A stretch of DNA of 64,000 nucleotides from Poecilobothrus nobilitatus (Eukaryota; Arthropoda; Insecta; Diptera; Dolichopodidae), in NCBI GenBank assembly GCA_947095535.1, contig OX352774.1, forward strand, positions 71,238,416 through 71,302,415. Reading direction: 5' to 3'. Under the pieces are notes generated by a model. It ran no database searches, was not told the origin of the DNA, and saw only the letters and a list, made by a program, of their open reading frames with translations. The position numbers and the translations under genes were made by a program. Each line of letters starts with the position of its first letter. Position 1 is the stretch's first letter. Positions 22,700 to 34,974 of this stretch are shown here, in pieces.

Positions 22700-23110
22700 A
22701 TATAATGATGATGATAATAATGATAATGAAAAAAGAAAAACAAGAAAATCAAAATTTCCAAGAAATATTTTTGCGAATTTTTTATAAAAGGACACGTGAT
22801 TATAAAACATTATCAATGCCAAATAAATTTTTGCCTTTTTTACCGACAATTATGTATAAGGTAGGTATTGTTTTCATACTAAAAATTTGTACCCGAGATT
22901 TTGGCAAAAATGCACTACTCCGGTGTGTAGAAGGCTGTAAACATTTTTTTAGCGTGATGTTCTGCTGTGTGTGTGTGTGGGCAAGTGTGCAGCCTAAACG
23001 ACTGAGCGGAATTTTTTGAAATTTCATATTTAAGGTGCTAAAGTAAATATCTCGGATTGATAAGCTTTTGGAGCACATCGGACAACCGAAAGTAATGGTT
23101 TACTAATATC
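22700..23110. other. Unclassified richer-GC segment with a short (GT)n run
   Basis: 22870-23090 is clearly richer in G and C than its surroundings and includes 'tgctgtgtgtgtgtgtgggc' near 22963. Open frames exist on both strands (22705-23019 plus, 22800-23078 minus), but neither resembles a known protein and the plus frame begins in a low-complexity ATG run. Possibly an old transposon fragment. Confidence 0.35.
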
Positions 23111-23787
23111 ATTTTTAAGTTTTTTTAAATTTATCATTTCGTAACAGAAAAACATTATGAAAAAAATTATTAAGATAAAGTTGTTAGACAATTAAAGAAG
23201 AACAACTTTTACATAGAACATTTTTTGATCCGACTAACTTTAACTTTTATCCAAGTCCAAGTCCAAATTTCATACATATTATTATAACACGCCATTTGAA
23301 ATTATATGAACAAAAATTAATGAACAAAATTATATGATCTCTAAAAATTTATATAATAGCTGGTATATCGATGCATATTATCCTTTTGTTGATGATGCAA
23401 AATTCAAATTCTAAAATTTTTGTTAGCGGACTCAATACATACATATGTATGATAATCATGAATGAATCTACATACATCTGTATATTTTTACGATTTCATT
23501 ACTTATTATTGTTATTGAATAAAAAAAAAATTATGTTAAATTATTAGAAGTTATTTTGCTTTGATATAAATTATTATGTACAAAATCTATGAATTTTTGC
23601 ATTATACTTTTCGTATAATAGCGGTTGGTCCTGTGGTGTAGACAGCTGATTTTTTTTTCTATAGTATATTTATAAATATAAATTAATATAAATATATGTA
23701 AGTTAATTGTATTTTTTTTTATTAAATATGTACATGTTTATGTTAACAAATAGATATAAGATGTTATTTTGCAAATTAATTTTTATA

Positions 23788-24680
23788 CCCGTACGATAAG
23801 GATCGGGTATATTAAAATTGCTCCTCCGTTTGTAGCACCTCGAAATAAACTAGCTAGATATACCTTCAAAGCTATGGATCGGATCAGAATCAAATTCTAA
23901 GTCGATTAAGCTTTGTCCGTCTGTCAGCAAAGTATTCTTACAACAATTTGTAGGTTCCTTATTTTCTTTGGTTGAGATCCAACCAAAACTTCGGGTAGCT
24001 CTCAAACATCTAACTTTTAAATTTTGAAATAGAACCATCAAATTTTAACTGCTGATATATATCATAAAAATATTAACTTTATTATTATCAACTTTTTTCT
24101 GTAGCCCCACCCGTTACGGAGCTACATCTCCTCAAAGTTTGAAAAAGTTCTATATATCTTCAATTCAATTAGAAAACGCCAAACCATTACTGCTTTTATT
24201 AGCTTCAAAAATATATATACAATAAATATATGTTTTGCGATACGGTGTCTTAATTTACCGTTATGCGAAACACAAATTTTGCAAAATTCTTGATTTCTTC
24301 TATCTTCCAAACGGTTTCAGTTAGAAACTTGAAATTTTGAGAGAAGTTAGGTTTTTAAAAATAAGTATGAGTCATTTCAGAAAATATTTTTGTATCTCTC
24401 CCCGTTTCGGAGCTGTATGGGGTCAAAAACTGAAAATTTCCTATTTTTAAACACCTGTAACTTGAACACCTGTCCAAATTTTTTTGAAATAATATACAAA
24501 AATTAAAGGTCCAACATAATATTTTTATTTTTTATTAATAACTTTTCTTAATAATATAGGGTTACCTTAAAATTGACGAAAGTGTGATTTCATTTTTCTA
24601 AATGTTTCTAACAAATTTTTTTAACGATTTTATTGCATTTTTTTTCCTCGATAATTTGAAGTAGCACAAAAAAAATTAAA
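23788..24680 (+). repeat. Dispersed repeat family A, copy 3 (with TATACCC-type head)
   Basis: Begins 'tatacccgtacgataagga' and 'tcgggtata' (an imperfect inverted repeat), then 'aactagctagatatac', 'atcggatcagaatcaaattc', 'ttgtccgtctgtc'. It continues into the family A body: 'ccccacccgttacggagct', 'ttaccgttatgcgaaac', 'ccccgtttcggagctgta', 'taacttgaacacctgtcc'. This copy links the TATACCC-type head to the family A body. Confidence 0.8.
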
Positions 24681-26099
24681 TAAATAAAAAATATAACGGT
24701 TGCTTGAAGAATTTATATTTATATGATATTGATATGCATACATACTTATATAACTCATGTTTATTTACATATGGTATATGTCACTGACGAATGAATGATA
24801 TATAATACATATGTACCTATGGTATAAATTATTATACATTTGCCGCTTATTAAATGGTACTATAGCATATTTGGAAAAGTTTGGGTTGATAATCGTTATG
24901 TGGAGGATTTGAATCTGCTTTGGAAGAATGTGTAAACATATAGTTTGAATTTTTATATATGTACAACCTACAGTTCTAGAAATTATAAAATTCACCCAAA
25001 TTATTTTAAAATACTAAAAAATAAAAAAAATAATGTTATAAGCAGAGTGGCAGGCTATGAACATATTAACGGTTCGTACGGGTATCTAAGAGTTGACAAA
25101 GGCAACTGTATTCTTCCTCGTTTTAAATTAGAATTCATATTTTATTATTATTTTTATTTATTGTAACTTATATGAATTTGACTATTGAAGAAAAATTAAT
25201 TGAATAACAATTCTAATTTAGTACATAATGGTAACAATAAACAATTTATTATATAATTTATTAGGATGGGGTATTAAAAGTTAAAATTGTTAGTTTTTAT
25301 TTTGTAAGCTTCAATTCTAATTATTCAATATATTAAGTTTATTTGTAGATAATTTTGAAGGTAAAATTTTTTATTTAAATTGATTATTTTGCAGTCCAAA
25401 AGCGTATCATCACAAAGATTGAAGACTGCTGTCTGAGAAGTCTTTATTATTCAATCTATTGAAATCTTCATTTTCAGGCCAAGCTGAAATCATATATGTA
25501 TAAATGTACATAATAATTATGGTTATATTAGAACAATTTGTCTATTACATGGTACAATTTTTCTATTTACATATATATAAAACCATATAATAGAGTTTTT
25601 TTTACATGAATTACTTATCTTTTAGAATTTATCTTACTAGCTTGTATTCTTTACATTTTTTTATTATATTTTTTACCATAATTAATAAAATTGTCTTTTA
25701 GGTTTGTTTAGTATCCATCTTAATATTTAATTATAAATTAAAGTATGAAAATAGCTTCGTAACTATTAGAGACATACCGAATTGAAACATTATTACGATT
25801 ATTCATAGGATCATATTAATTCCTACCAACATATTTAATCATTTATTCATAATAATCCAGTACCATTGTACTAAGATAGCGAAACCCTAATTGTAAAAGA
25901 TATTACTGGTTTATATTTAGTCCTAGCAACAAAAATGCCAATTACACTACCAATAAATATGCTTTAAATAGAAAAAAATTATGGAAGTACAATTAACTAT
26001 ATTATAGTAGAAATAATATACTAGTACGGTGCAGAATCAAAAGTGCCTTGAAATTTCTGACTTACCTCCGCAAGAAAAAAACACAGAATGGTAAAAAAT
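24681..26099. other. AT-rich non-coding stretch
   Basis: No exon or named element. 25730-25870 and 36320-36450 are partly similar to each other ('aaaatagcttcgtaactatta', 'taccgaattgaaac', 'aatccagtaccattg'), so they form another low-copy dispersed repeat. Confidence 0.45.
25725..25915 (+). repeat. Low-copy dispersed repeat F, copy 1
   Basis: Matches 36320-36500 in order: 'aagtatgaaaatag.ttcgta', 'cataccgaattgaaac', 'ccaacata.ttaatcat', 'aataatccagtaccattg', 'agatattactgg'. Divergence is moderate; the nature of the element is unknown. Confidence 0.65.
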
Positions 26100-26680
26100 A
26101 AGTCTAAGGCAACTTATGCTTAATATTTTTTTTCTCAAAATTTAGAGGTATGAAGGAGGCTAAATCATGCAAAATTTTGTTTTCAGATAACGCTAAATTT
26201 AAATATTTTTTTTTTTTCTTTACATGCCCTTGCAAAGTGATGGGCCCTTTTCAATTTATTTATTTACTCTTCGCAAGGGCATGCAATGCCCTTGCAAAGC
26301 GATAGGCCCTTTTCCTTTCGGATGTGGGCCAGTTTTCATTTTAAATACTAAATTTGAAAAAATCATATAATTTTGAAATTGATTTTTAAAGGCAAACCCC
26401 AATCCTGTCGTTTGGTGTTTTTAGATTGGAAAAATGTTAAGGAGAACCTGAGATAAGACACTTAAAAATATAGGTTTTCCCAAACTTTGAAACGGGTGGG
26501 GTTCATAACAAAGTTATAACATTAATTTGTTTTTATAGAGATCTATCTGAAAATTTCTTAAATGGAGTAAAATTTCATTGTTCTATTTTGAATGGAACAG
26601 TAGCAGTTTCGTCAATAGACAAACGGACAAGAGTGAAATTAAAATGCAAATTCTTTCAAATAGTTTTTGAAAAATGTGAT
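26100..26680 (-). repeat. Dispersed repeat family A, copy 4
   Basis: Reverse-orientation copy. It contains 'atcatgcaaaattttgtttt', 'agataacgctaaatttaaat', 'gaaacgggtggggttcataa', and the sequencing-strand complement of the head ('gacaaacggacaagagtgaa') near 26620. A short palindromic insert is at 26223-26283. Confidence 0.75.
26223..26283. repeat. Hairpin-forming inverted repeat with overlapping direct repeat
   Basis: CATGCCCTTGC (26223-26233) and its exact complement GCAAGGGCATG (26273-26283) form an 11-bp stem. The motif 'catgcccttgcaaagtgatg' recurs directly after as 'aatgcccttgcaaagcgata' (26285 on), each followed by 'ggccctttt'. It is GC-rich compared with its setting and sits inside family A copy 4. 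Confidence 0.8.
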
Positions 26681-27224
26681 AAAAAGCATAAGGAATTTAG
26701 AATAATTTACTTATTTTGATTAAAGTTTTAAACTAACAGGAAATGAACTATCAAAGTATTGTGTTAATTTGGCATAGTAGTTAATAATATCTCTTTCCGA
26801 AATTAGTTAATATCTCATATATTTATTTTCAAAACCAAAAAAATTTACATCCTCCATATATTTGTAGCCTAAAGATGATGGTAAATAATCATGAAAAATT
26901 ATTATAATTGTTATTGAGCTGAAAAGAAAAAAATTCTTATGAATGAAAACAAGAGTGCTCTAAAATATTATGAATATATTTTAGATGGGTATACATGGGG
27001 TACATGTAGATGGGTATAGAGCAGTTGACTTAAACTCACAATAGCAAATATCCACTTTACCTAATATCACTTGAAAAAAAACTAGTTTTTTTTTTGGAAA
27101 AAGTCCAGATGTGAAATTTTTACTTTGCAAAACCATCCGTTTGGCAAATTTTCAATTAACATCAAATAACATAGCTATATGTGTATCGTCCTTATATACA
27201 TTAGATATACATATGTATTATGTA

Positions 27225-27385
27225 AAAGATGTTTAACTCTGATTTTGTAATCAACTATTTTCTCCTAATTATTTTTCTTACATGCATATTTTAACATCAA
27301 AGAATTTAAAATAGTTAAAACATCCGCTAAACAAATTATTGAAACTTTGATTTTGTAACCAACCCCAAAAGCACTGCACTTATTT
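27225..27385 (+). repeat. Short dispersed repeat B, two units
   Basis: Two similar units: 'ctctgattttgtaatcaact' with 'tctcctaattattt', and 'gaaactttgattttgtaacc' with 'aaccccaaaagca'. Between them is 'tacatgcatattttaaca', also found beside the copy at 60115. Confidence 0.6.
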
Positions 27386-27849
27386 TCTTACAAACAACAA
27401 TACAGCATTAACAAATTCTATGAATGGAAATTTTCTAATTTATTATTTAGTTTACCTACATATATATACATTATATTGAAAATTTATAAATTATAGGATT
27501 TTGTGATTTTCTAATTTTTGGGATTTTGATATTTGCTATTATATGTTTAGGGATTATGATTTTAAAATTTTAAATTTTTTGCGATTTTTAAATTAAATTT
27601 TGCTAATTATTAAAATAACTAATCTAATGTTTTCCTAATTTTTCATCCTTTTCAAAGAAACTTTTCTTTAGACAAGTTGGTTTAAAAAATCTGTATTACT
27701 TTCCTTTATAAGAAAAAAAAATCGGAAAATTTGCAAATACATACTGTTATTTTTTTATCTACACTTTCGTTAACAGAGACATTTTTTAATTTTTTGAGAA
27801 ATGGATATTTGCGAGTTGCAATTTTGTTGATGAGAAATTTGTTATTATA

Positions 27850-28420
27850 CATACCCGTAACACATATGTTGAATGTTATAATAAATTTGCGATTACGTTT
27901 GTGACACCTTAAAGAAGTAGAGCTAGATATAGACTTAAGTGTATGGATCAGCTAGGACAGAATCTAATTCTGAGTAGATTATGCCATGTACGTGCTTCCG
28001 TTCGTCCGCACGATAACTCCAAAAATAAAGGAGCTAGGATTCTGAAATTATTTTTTCCATGTCACTTTTGAAAAAATGTTAGTTTCTCTATTTAATTTAA
28101 GTAAGTTTGGCCGACTAGTTCGAGTAGCTTCCACACAACTTCCTTCTGTATATGGAAATAACTCAGTGTCCATTGAAGCTAGGTATATGAAATTTTTTGA
28201 AAAGTGAACAAGTTTAATGGCAACAACGCATTAATGAAGTTTAGTTGCTCTAGCCCAATAGTTTCCGGCTAAATAACTCAGTGTCATACAACTCCAAAAT
28301 TTTCATAAATATATTTCAACACTTAATTAAGTAAAACATCTGAAATTTTGTAAAAGATAATTTATATTATGTTCATACGGATATACCAGAGTTGGCACAG
28401 TCTACTCTACCGGACGTTTC
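27850..28420 (+). repeat. Dispersed repeat family A, copy 5 (TATACCC-type head only)
   Basis: Shares 'cataccc', 'gctagatatagac', 'gtatggatcagc', 'agaatctaattctgagtaga', 'tgcttccgttcgtccgcacg' and 'ataactccaaaaataaagga' with the head of copy 3. The core body with 'taccgttatgcgaaa' is absent, so this is a different subfamily or a truncated copy. Confidence 0.6.
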
Positions 28421-28934
28421 CTCATTTTTTTTGTGTATTTCTAGTTTTTTGTTAAATGGAATTAGGCTAAATAGATGTCTATTATCTGAGTTTTGCCAAG
28501 TGTTATGCCTCCACGTAAATAAAAACAAAACTAGAATATTTTAAATAAAATATGTAAAAACAAAAAATATAATTTCAAAATCTTTTACAATGGTTACATC
28601 AGTAAAATAATAAAATTAGAACTTCAGTAATTTGGTAAGTGCTGATTTGTTAAAAACCCAATTTGTTAAAAAAAAAAAACAATGTTTGTACAAGATTTTG
28701 ATGTTGTATCTAATGCAAGATTACTGGAAGAACTCACGACTGTTTAAGAATTATAAATGATTCATTATTATTATTTTTTTTTTTAAATTCTTCTGGCCCT
28801 ATAATACTTATATGAAATGATTGATTTTTAATAAGATTATAATTTTTTTTTATTGTAAATAGTTATGATTAATTGTTTACTAGAATCTAATTATAAATTA
28901 TTGAAAATATCATAATTTAATAATAATAAAAAAC
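28421..28934. other. AT-rich non-coding stretch
   Basis: Nothing recognised. Confidence 0.4.
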
Positions 28935-29745
28935 AAGGTAGAATGTAAACCAACGGTTTTTAAAAGCGCACATTTCCAAAAGACTATACAAACGTTTAGA
29001 ATTGTGATTTACACAAAAATTTTAAAATTTCATATAAGAAAAAACGTGAAAATAGGACTTTTCTGGAATTTTAAGAGGTTGTACTAAAAAATTTTCTGAG
29101 GAAATTTATACTAATTCTAAAAGTTCTTTCTTGTCTCAAAATTTTAAGCCTCTATCTAAAAGCATGCCGGAGTTATGAAAAAAGAAATATCATGCAAAAT
29201 TTGGTTTTAACATAACGGTAAATTTAAATAGTAAATTAAAATATATTGCATAATTTTGATATTCTTTTATAGAGGTAAAAATATTTCCGGTCTTCTAGTG
29301 TTTTTAGACTGTAAAACTACTAAGCAGAGCCTGAGATATATACATCTGAAAATAGGGCTTTTTTGCAATTTTGGGGGAATGTAACTTTGTAACCCTGTAC
29401 TATTAAAAGAAATCATTAACACACATAAAATTATATTACTAGAGCTTTAATTTTTTTGTTTTGCCGAAGAAAAATGTGTACAGGTGCCTAAGTTACAGGT
29501 GTTTAAAAATTACAAAATATAAATGTTTGAGCCCTAATAGCTCCTAAACACGGGGTGGTACACAACAATTTTCTGAGCAAATTTATACTAATTCTAAAAG
29601 TTCTTTCTTGCTTCAAAATTTCAAGCCTCAATACAGACGGACAGACGGACGGACGAAGGGACGGACAGAGTGAAACTAATAGGCACTTTTTTCAAAATTT
29701 TTTTGGAAATGTGCTAAAAAGTTCTCAATTCATTAAAAAAACAGA
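28935..29745 (-). repeat. Dispersed repeat family A, copy 6, near both ends
   Basis: On the minus strand: left end 'tttttagcacatttccaaa' (near 29720), 'attagtttcactctgtccgt', body 'aaatttaccgttatg', 'aaccaaattttgcatga', and right end 'ggaaatgtgcgcttttaaa', 'accttgttttt' (near 28940). The boundaries agree with copy 10 and define the unit. Confidence 0.85.
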
Positions 29746-30234
29746 AAAAAATCTTGAACATTCGTTATTTTCTACTAAATAAAATTTTTTTTTTTTGTCT
29801 CTTTTATAATAGTTTATAAATTTTAATTGTTTATCTACTCTAAAAAATGTTATTTGAATTTTTTTTATTTTATTGTTTTTTTTTTCTGTATTAATTATGT
29901 ATGTTCTAAAACAAATTATTTCAACATTATTCATTATTTTAATTGAATTTAATTTTATTTTATTTTCCGTTCATTTTTTTTTTCTTATATTTTTTAAGCT
30001 TGCAAAAAAATTTCGTAATAATTAAAAATAAAAAAAAACTTAATTGAAATTAAAATATATTTTTAAAATAAAAAAATTGTTATTGTCTGTCTTTCAGTCA
30101 TTTCAATATTTCAGAATAGATATAATTTAGTTTAAAAATATATACGTGGAAGTTAAGTTATCCTGTAGCGCATTGGTCATATGATCATAGATAAATAAAA
30201 AGACTACTGATAAAAGTAGAGTTGAAGTAGCATT

Positions 30235-30385
30235 TAATGTATACAAACACCAAAAGAGTGTGGGTTCAAATCCCACACCCATCGTAAGAATATTTCCCCC
30301 TTACGACATTTACAGCCACGACATTTACACCTGAAAAACAAAGCTGTGTAATTTCTTTGTGTTTTCTTAAGTTTAAAGGCACATA
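30235..30385 (+). mobile_element. tRNA-derived SINE, copy 3 (old, partial head)
   Basis: Keeps 'gagtgtgggttcaaatccc' (B-box region near 30255), 'atcgtaagaatatttccccc', 'ttacgacatttacagccac', and 'gctgtgtaatttctttgtg'. The A-box side is degraded, and 'acgacattta' is duplicated at 30303 and 30319. The 'tttctttg' variant groups it with the older subfamily at 40385 and 53843. Confidence 0.8.
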
Positions 30386-30739
30386 TTATTATGTATAGAA
30401 GAGGCAAACTAAATATTTTCTATTTGAAATTGAAAAAAGTTTTGTTTGAACAAAAAGTTTGTTTTTTTTGTTCTTTAATATTCTATAAAAATTTCTTATA
30501 ACTGACGAATCTGAAGTTTCTATAAAATATTTTACTTCAGTTCTATTTATGCATCAGCAAATCTCACTAAAAATGAAAATTTCTTTAAGGTTTTTTTTTT
30601 AAGTGAGGCATTTTTGCAAAATCTACTTAATATATTTTCTAATTGTTAGTATCTTCTAAATTAACTATAATTAAAAATATTTAATTATAACTATCGTTTT
30701 TAAGCAGTTAATATATGATTTAATTTTTTATGTGCATTG

Positions 30740-31500
30740 TATATCTGGGCTTTCGTCTATTAGTTTCATTCTGTCAGTTTGTTTATTTAGCTTTTACTCC
30801 GTTTTAGATATAACAATAAAATTTTAATATCTTAAAAAAAATCAATTGGGGGGAACAACTACTTTATCTAGCCCTCTCCTTAAAGTTGGAAAAGCTGTAT
30901 TTTCAATATCTTATATATCATCCTTCATTAAACCGTTATTTAATCGAAAAACGACAAAAGATATTAAAATTATACAATTTTTTATTTATGTTTACCGTAA
31001 TTCGAAAATTTAGTATTTATGTTTACCGTAATTCGAAAAGAAAATTCTGGAAGTATTTGCTTCCTAAATACATAGAACCTTAACATTTTGAAAGAAGTTA
31101 AATCTTTTAGAATTAGCATAAGTTACGACAGAAAATCTCCCCTTGTTTAAGAGATATTATATGGGTTAAAATATTAAAAATTTTCTATTTTTCTCACCTG
31201 TAATTTAGGCACCAGTAGAATTTTTTTCAAAATAAAACCTAAAAATTAAAACATCAATATTATATGTATATTTTTAATGACATGTGTTAATATGTTTTCT
31301 TAATTATATAGGATTTTCTTATAAAGTAACTCTTGATTTTCTACATATAAAATTCTAAAAATTTTCCACATATAAAAAAATTTTCCACAAGTTTTAGTGC
31401 AAGTCACAATATTCTAAAGTCTAAATTGTTTTTAATGTCTTGAAAACATAAAGCCTTTAAAGAACTTTAGTTTTATATACCTACTGTCTTATTTAATTTA
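30740..31500 (+). repeat. Dispersed repeat family A, copy 7
   Basis: Reads 'tagtttcattctgtcagttt', 'ttttactccgttttagatat', then two tandem units of 'atgtttaccgtaattcgaaa' at 30983-31008 and 31014-31039, 'ttgtttaagagatattat', 'aatttaggcaccagta', and 'gcaagtcacaatattctaaa' near 31400. The tandem unit is specific to this copy. Confidence 0.75.
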
Positions 31501-32640
31501 ATTTAAAAAAAATAAGAGAAAAATTTGCTTTTATACAACACTTAAAATTTTTAATATTAAATTTTTTTTAATTCAATTTTATCCGTATATTTTCATATTC
31601 AACACTAAATAGATATTGTAAGTAGATATAGAAATACCTCAAGAAATATCAAATTATGCATAAATATTTTTATTATATCTTGGTTTCACCTTCAATAATT
31701 TTTCAAAAAAAAAAAAAAAAAATCAAATATCTTTAGATTTGTTTTTAATTCAAGGTTCAAGTTTTGTATTTATTTAAAAAAAAAAAACAAAAAAAAAAAA
31801 AGAATCACAATAGTAATAAGAGTTAAAGTCAGATGAAGTCTATTAAAAGAAAATATCAACTATATATAATTATAAATTTTTCTATTAATTATTCTGATTT
31901 TTTTTTTTTTTATTATGTTTTGATTTTCCGCTTCAAAGAATAAATAATCACAAAAGTTAAATTTATTTAATCAATAGACCACAATGAATAATAAGTTAAA
32001 ATAAAAAATTAATAAGATAGATATTTAATATACAAGTATGTGCAGTATGTATCTTCCATTTATTTGTTTTAGATGCTAGTCCCGAGTAAAATATATGTAT
32101 CTTTTTAAACCTCAATCAGCTGATAATTTAATATTTGTATTGTACTGCAAGTACACCTGTACCCATAGAGAAAAGGTTGATTTATTTCCCCATTATATTT
32201 TATTTGGGTGGAGGCGTATATAAATATTTTAAATTTCATATATTTTCTAATTTCATTTTAATAAGATAAATTTTTCTTTTTCTTCTTTTAAAATCTGATT
32301 AATATGTACCTCAGATACCGCGATAAACAATATTTAACTTAATTTTTTTTTTTTTTTTATGTCATTGATAATTTAATGGACTTCTTTTCGATTTAAGAGT
32401 AAAATTATGGTGAACATAATTTAGTTGATGTCTTAAAATTTTCATTATATTTTGAAACTTTAAAATGTAAAAAGAAAAACCTAATAATAAGACATAGAAC
32501 TAATCTTTGTTCTACCCATAAAACTTTTATTTATAGACATTTTTTTTGGATAAAGTTAAAATATGCTACAACATTGATTGGAATGCTTTAATCTGTTAAA
32601 TTTTATTAAATTCTTAAAAATCTAAAAAAAAATATTCCAA
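31501..32640. other. AT-rich non-coding stretch
   Basis: Long A and T runs; nothing recognised. Confidence 0.45.
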
Positions 32641-32644
32641 CCAC

Positions 32645-33170
32645 ACCTAATTTTTTTTTTGTTCTTTCCTATACGGAAGGTGGAAATCTGCCAAAGACAC
32701 CAAGAATTTCCTCTTATTGTCTGAATCAATTAACATATTTTAGTTATAATTAAAGAGGAGACCTGGGTGTACCCGTAGCAAAGATTTTTAATTCGACAAA
32801 TCCCCTTGCTTCTCAAATACAGAATGAAAATAAATGGGCTGAATTCCAAAATTAGTTGTGAAATATATATGTAAAAATGATAATTAAAAAAGACTTTTGA
32901 GATGGTTACAAAATCAGGATCCAATAATTTGTTTAACGGCGGCTTAGAGGCGGCAGTTCGCACTGCTTTATATTTTTTGCTGTAGAAATATGTATGCAAT
33001 AAAAATAATTAGGAAAAACTTTAAAATTTGTTATAAAATCAGAGGTTTTTTGCTTTTTCCAGAATATTTTTTGTACATTTTTGAATTTGTGGTTTTTTTT
33101 TGTAAATTTAGGCTTTTGAATTTTTATTTATGAATTTCAGTTTGTGGATTTGGTCACCAATCCAACCCAA
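32645..33170 (-). repeat. Composite of short repeats C and B plus GAATTT-rich tail
   Basis: 32655-32715 is repeat C in reverse ('ggtggaaatctgccaaagac', 'accaagaattt'). 32885-33045 holds two reversed repeat B units ('atggttacaaaatcaggatcc', 'ttgttataaaatcagagg') with 'tatgtatgcaataaaaataa' between them. 33050-33150 is a T-rich array with 'gaattt' units. The same C plus B pairing occurs inside the MITE at 6100-6444. Confidence 0.55.
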
Positions 33171-33779
33171 ACAAATGTTTATAATATAGAATACAAACAA
33201 AATAAAAAATTATTCTGTCTGCCTTTGGTAGCCGATGGTTGAGTTATATTATATTATCTATCCTAAGTAATACTCCTATATTATAATATTAATATAAATA
33301 AAAATAAATTAAAAAAATTCCTATGTATGTTATGAATTCCATAATTTTTGTTTTTCTTAAAATTTCTGTTAATTTTCTTTTTTTTTGTTTTTTTTTGAAC
33401 AGGATTTAATGAGAGGATTTCTTTCATCATACCTACATTTATTTTACATATATTTTCTTCTTCTTTTTTTTCTAGATTTTACAAATTGAGAACTTGTATT
33501 TACTAAATACAGATATTGCACATTAACAACTCTACTATAGAGGCTATTTAAATACCTTCTGATAAACTGGTTTTTATTATAGATGTTTGTATTGAAAGAA
33601 AACTTCTTTTTATTTTCTTTTTTTTTTATCTTGTAGATACGGATTCATAATAATTATTAAAAAAAAAAATTTTTTTTTTTTATTATTTTTATCTTAGAAG
33701 AAAAAAAAATTAAAACAATTTTACAATTCAGATTAAATGAAAGTGAAAAGAAAAAATAATATAAACTCATAGAAATAAA

Positions 33780-33938
33780 TTCTATTATCTGGTTGGTTTA
33801 CGTGGCTGGTCCTGTCCAACGTGACAAGACCACAATTAGCGCGTTAGCACCATTTTGCTACCACTTCCGCGACCACAAGGCTTATGTTTAGGCTATAACG
33901 GATTTAATTTCAGATCCATTTCGCGGCATTCAGAAACC
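33780..33938 (-). other. Probable 3' untranslated part of a LINE remnant
   Basis: Distinctly richer in G and C than its flanks and contiguous with the LINE coding remnant at 33939-34190, downstream of its stop on the minus strand. No reading frame is recognised. A short duplication of 'taccatttctgcaggt' spans 33940-33981 at the junction. Confidence 0.45.
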
Positions 33939-34190
33939 TTACCATTTCTGCAGGTTGCTTGCAAGTACCATTTCTGCAGGTAGGTTGCAGGACGCGAAAT
34001 CGCTAAGATCGTTGAATTCATGGTTACCCAGAGCTGCTCTTCTGGCCCTGGCCAGCGCTGGGCAATTACACGTGAAGTCTATAATGGTTTCTTTCTCATT
34101 TTGTTCATCACAACTGCGGCATGATGTGTTGAATGGAATACCTAATCTGGCCGCATGTTCCCATGTACTATTATCTATTACCCTATTATT
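33939..34190 (-). pseudogene. LINE ORF2 C-terminal fragment with cysteine-rich domain (third lineage)
   Basis: The minus-strand frame reads TWEHAARLGIPFNTSCRSCD, then EQNEKETIIDFTCNCPALAR and ARRAALGN, ending at TAA 33939-33941. The CxxC...(H/C)xxC layout (CRSC...CNCPAL) is the cysteine-rich tail found after the RNase H region in jockey, I and R1-like non-LTR retrotransposons. Upstream the frame is lost (TAA near 34193). A 26-bp tandem duplication near the stop has altered the last residues. The codons and GC content differ sharply from the surrounding AT desert. Confidence 0.82.
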
Positions 34191-34974
34191 TTAACTCAAT
34201 CATTATAACCAACCAACATTTTCTATTCCAATAAAAATATATCTAAAAATATTGTGAAAGACACTGTACATTAAAAAATTTCTTTGTGTAAATTACTGAA
34301 GAACTCGAATTAAGATGACTGATGTCTTACTGTCATAAAAAGTAAGAAATTATATTAATTGAAAGCTAATAATGATTTTAATTAAAATAAAAACGTAAGA
34401 CAGTTTCATAAACAATTTTTAAGAAGCTTGGAAGTAAATTGAGATCAAGTTGCAAGCTAGTTGTAAGCGAATTCATGTAATATATACATGTAAGCAATTA
34501 GAAAGCAAGTTACTTTTTTTTTAATTTTAATACGCTAACCAAACTTTAGCAAACAATTTCTTTGTACATTGTTGGTGTTAGTTTAACTAAATGGGGAATA
34601 AAGTGCCGGAGAACAATGGGACAAAATGGAGAAATTGGAAAGTAAATTGGACACAAACTTGAAAAAGGTTTTTTTTTGAATAAGTACAATTGTTGCCACT
34701 CTTGTGTTACGTTTGAGAGGAGCCATTAATGATTTTAATACCTGCGAGATATCCATAAAAAAAAAGGTTTAACCTTCAATATTTCGACGCTTGTTAAGAG
34801 GAATAAGAGTTATTAAAACGACTGGGTTCTCTATTAGATGAAAACCGCAATTTTGGACTTTATCGAGATAACTCAATGACGTTTCTGGCGTGACAGTCCA
34901 AATATACGAATCTAAAAAAGATAAAAGTTATGAAAAAAACTGTTAATAAGTTCATACGATTAATTTAAATAAAA
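34191..34974. other. Non-coding stretch, partly richer in GC
   Basis: 34690-34910 ('gagaggagccattaatgatt', 'tatttcgacgcttgttaaga', 'tttctggcgtgacagtcc') looks less random than its surroundings but matches no frame or element I know. Confidence 0.35.

Noticed and set aside
22705..23078. Open frames of 104 (plus) and 92 (minus) codons
   Set aside because: The plus frame begins in an ATG/ATA microsatellite and both cover the same (GT)n block. No homology recognised.
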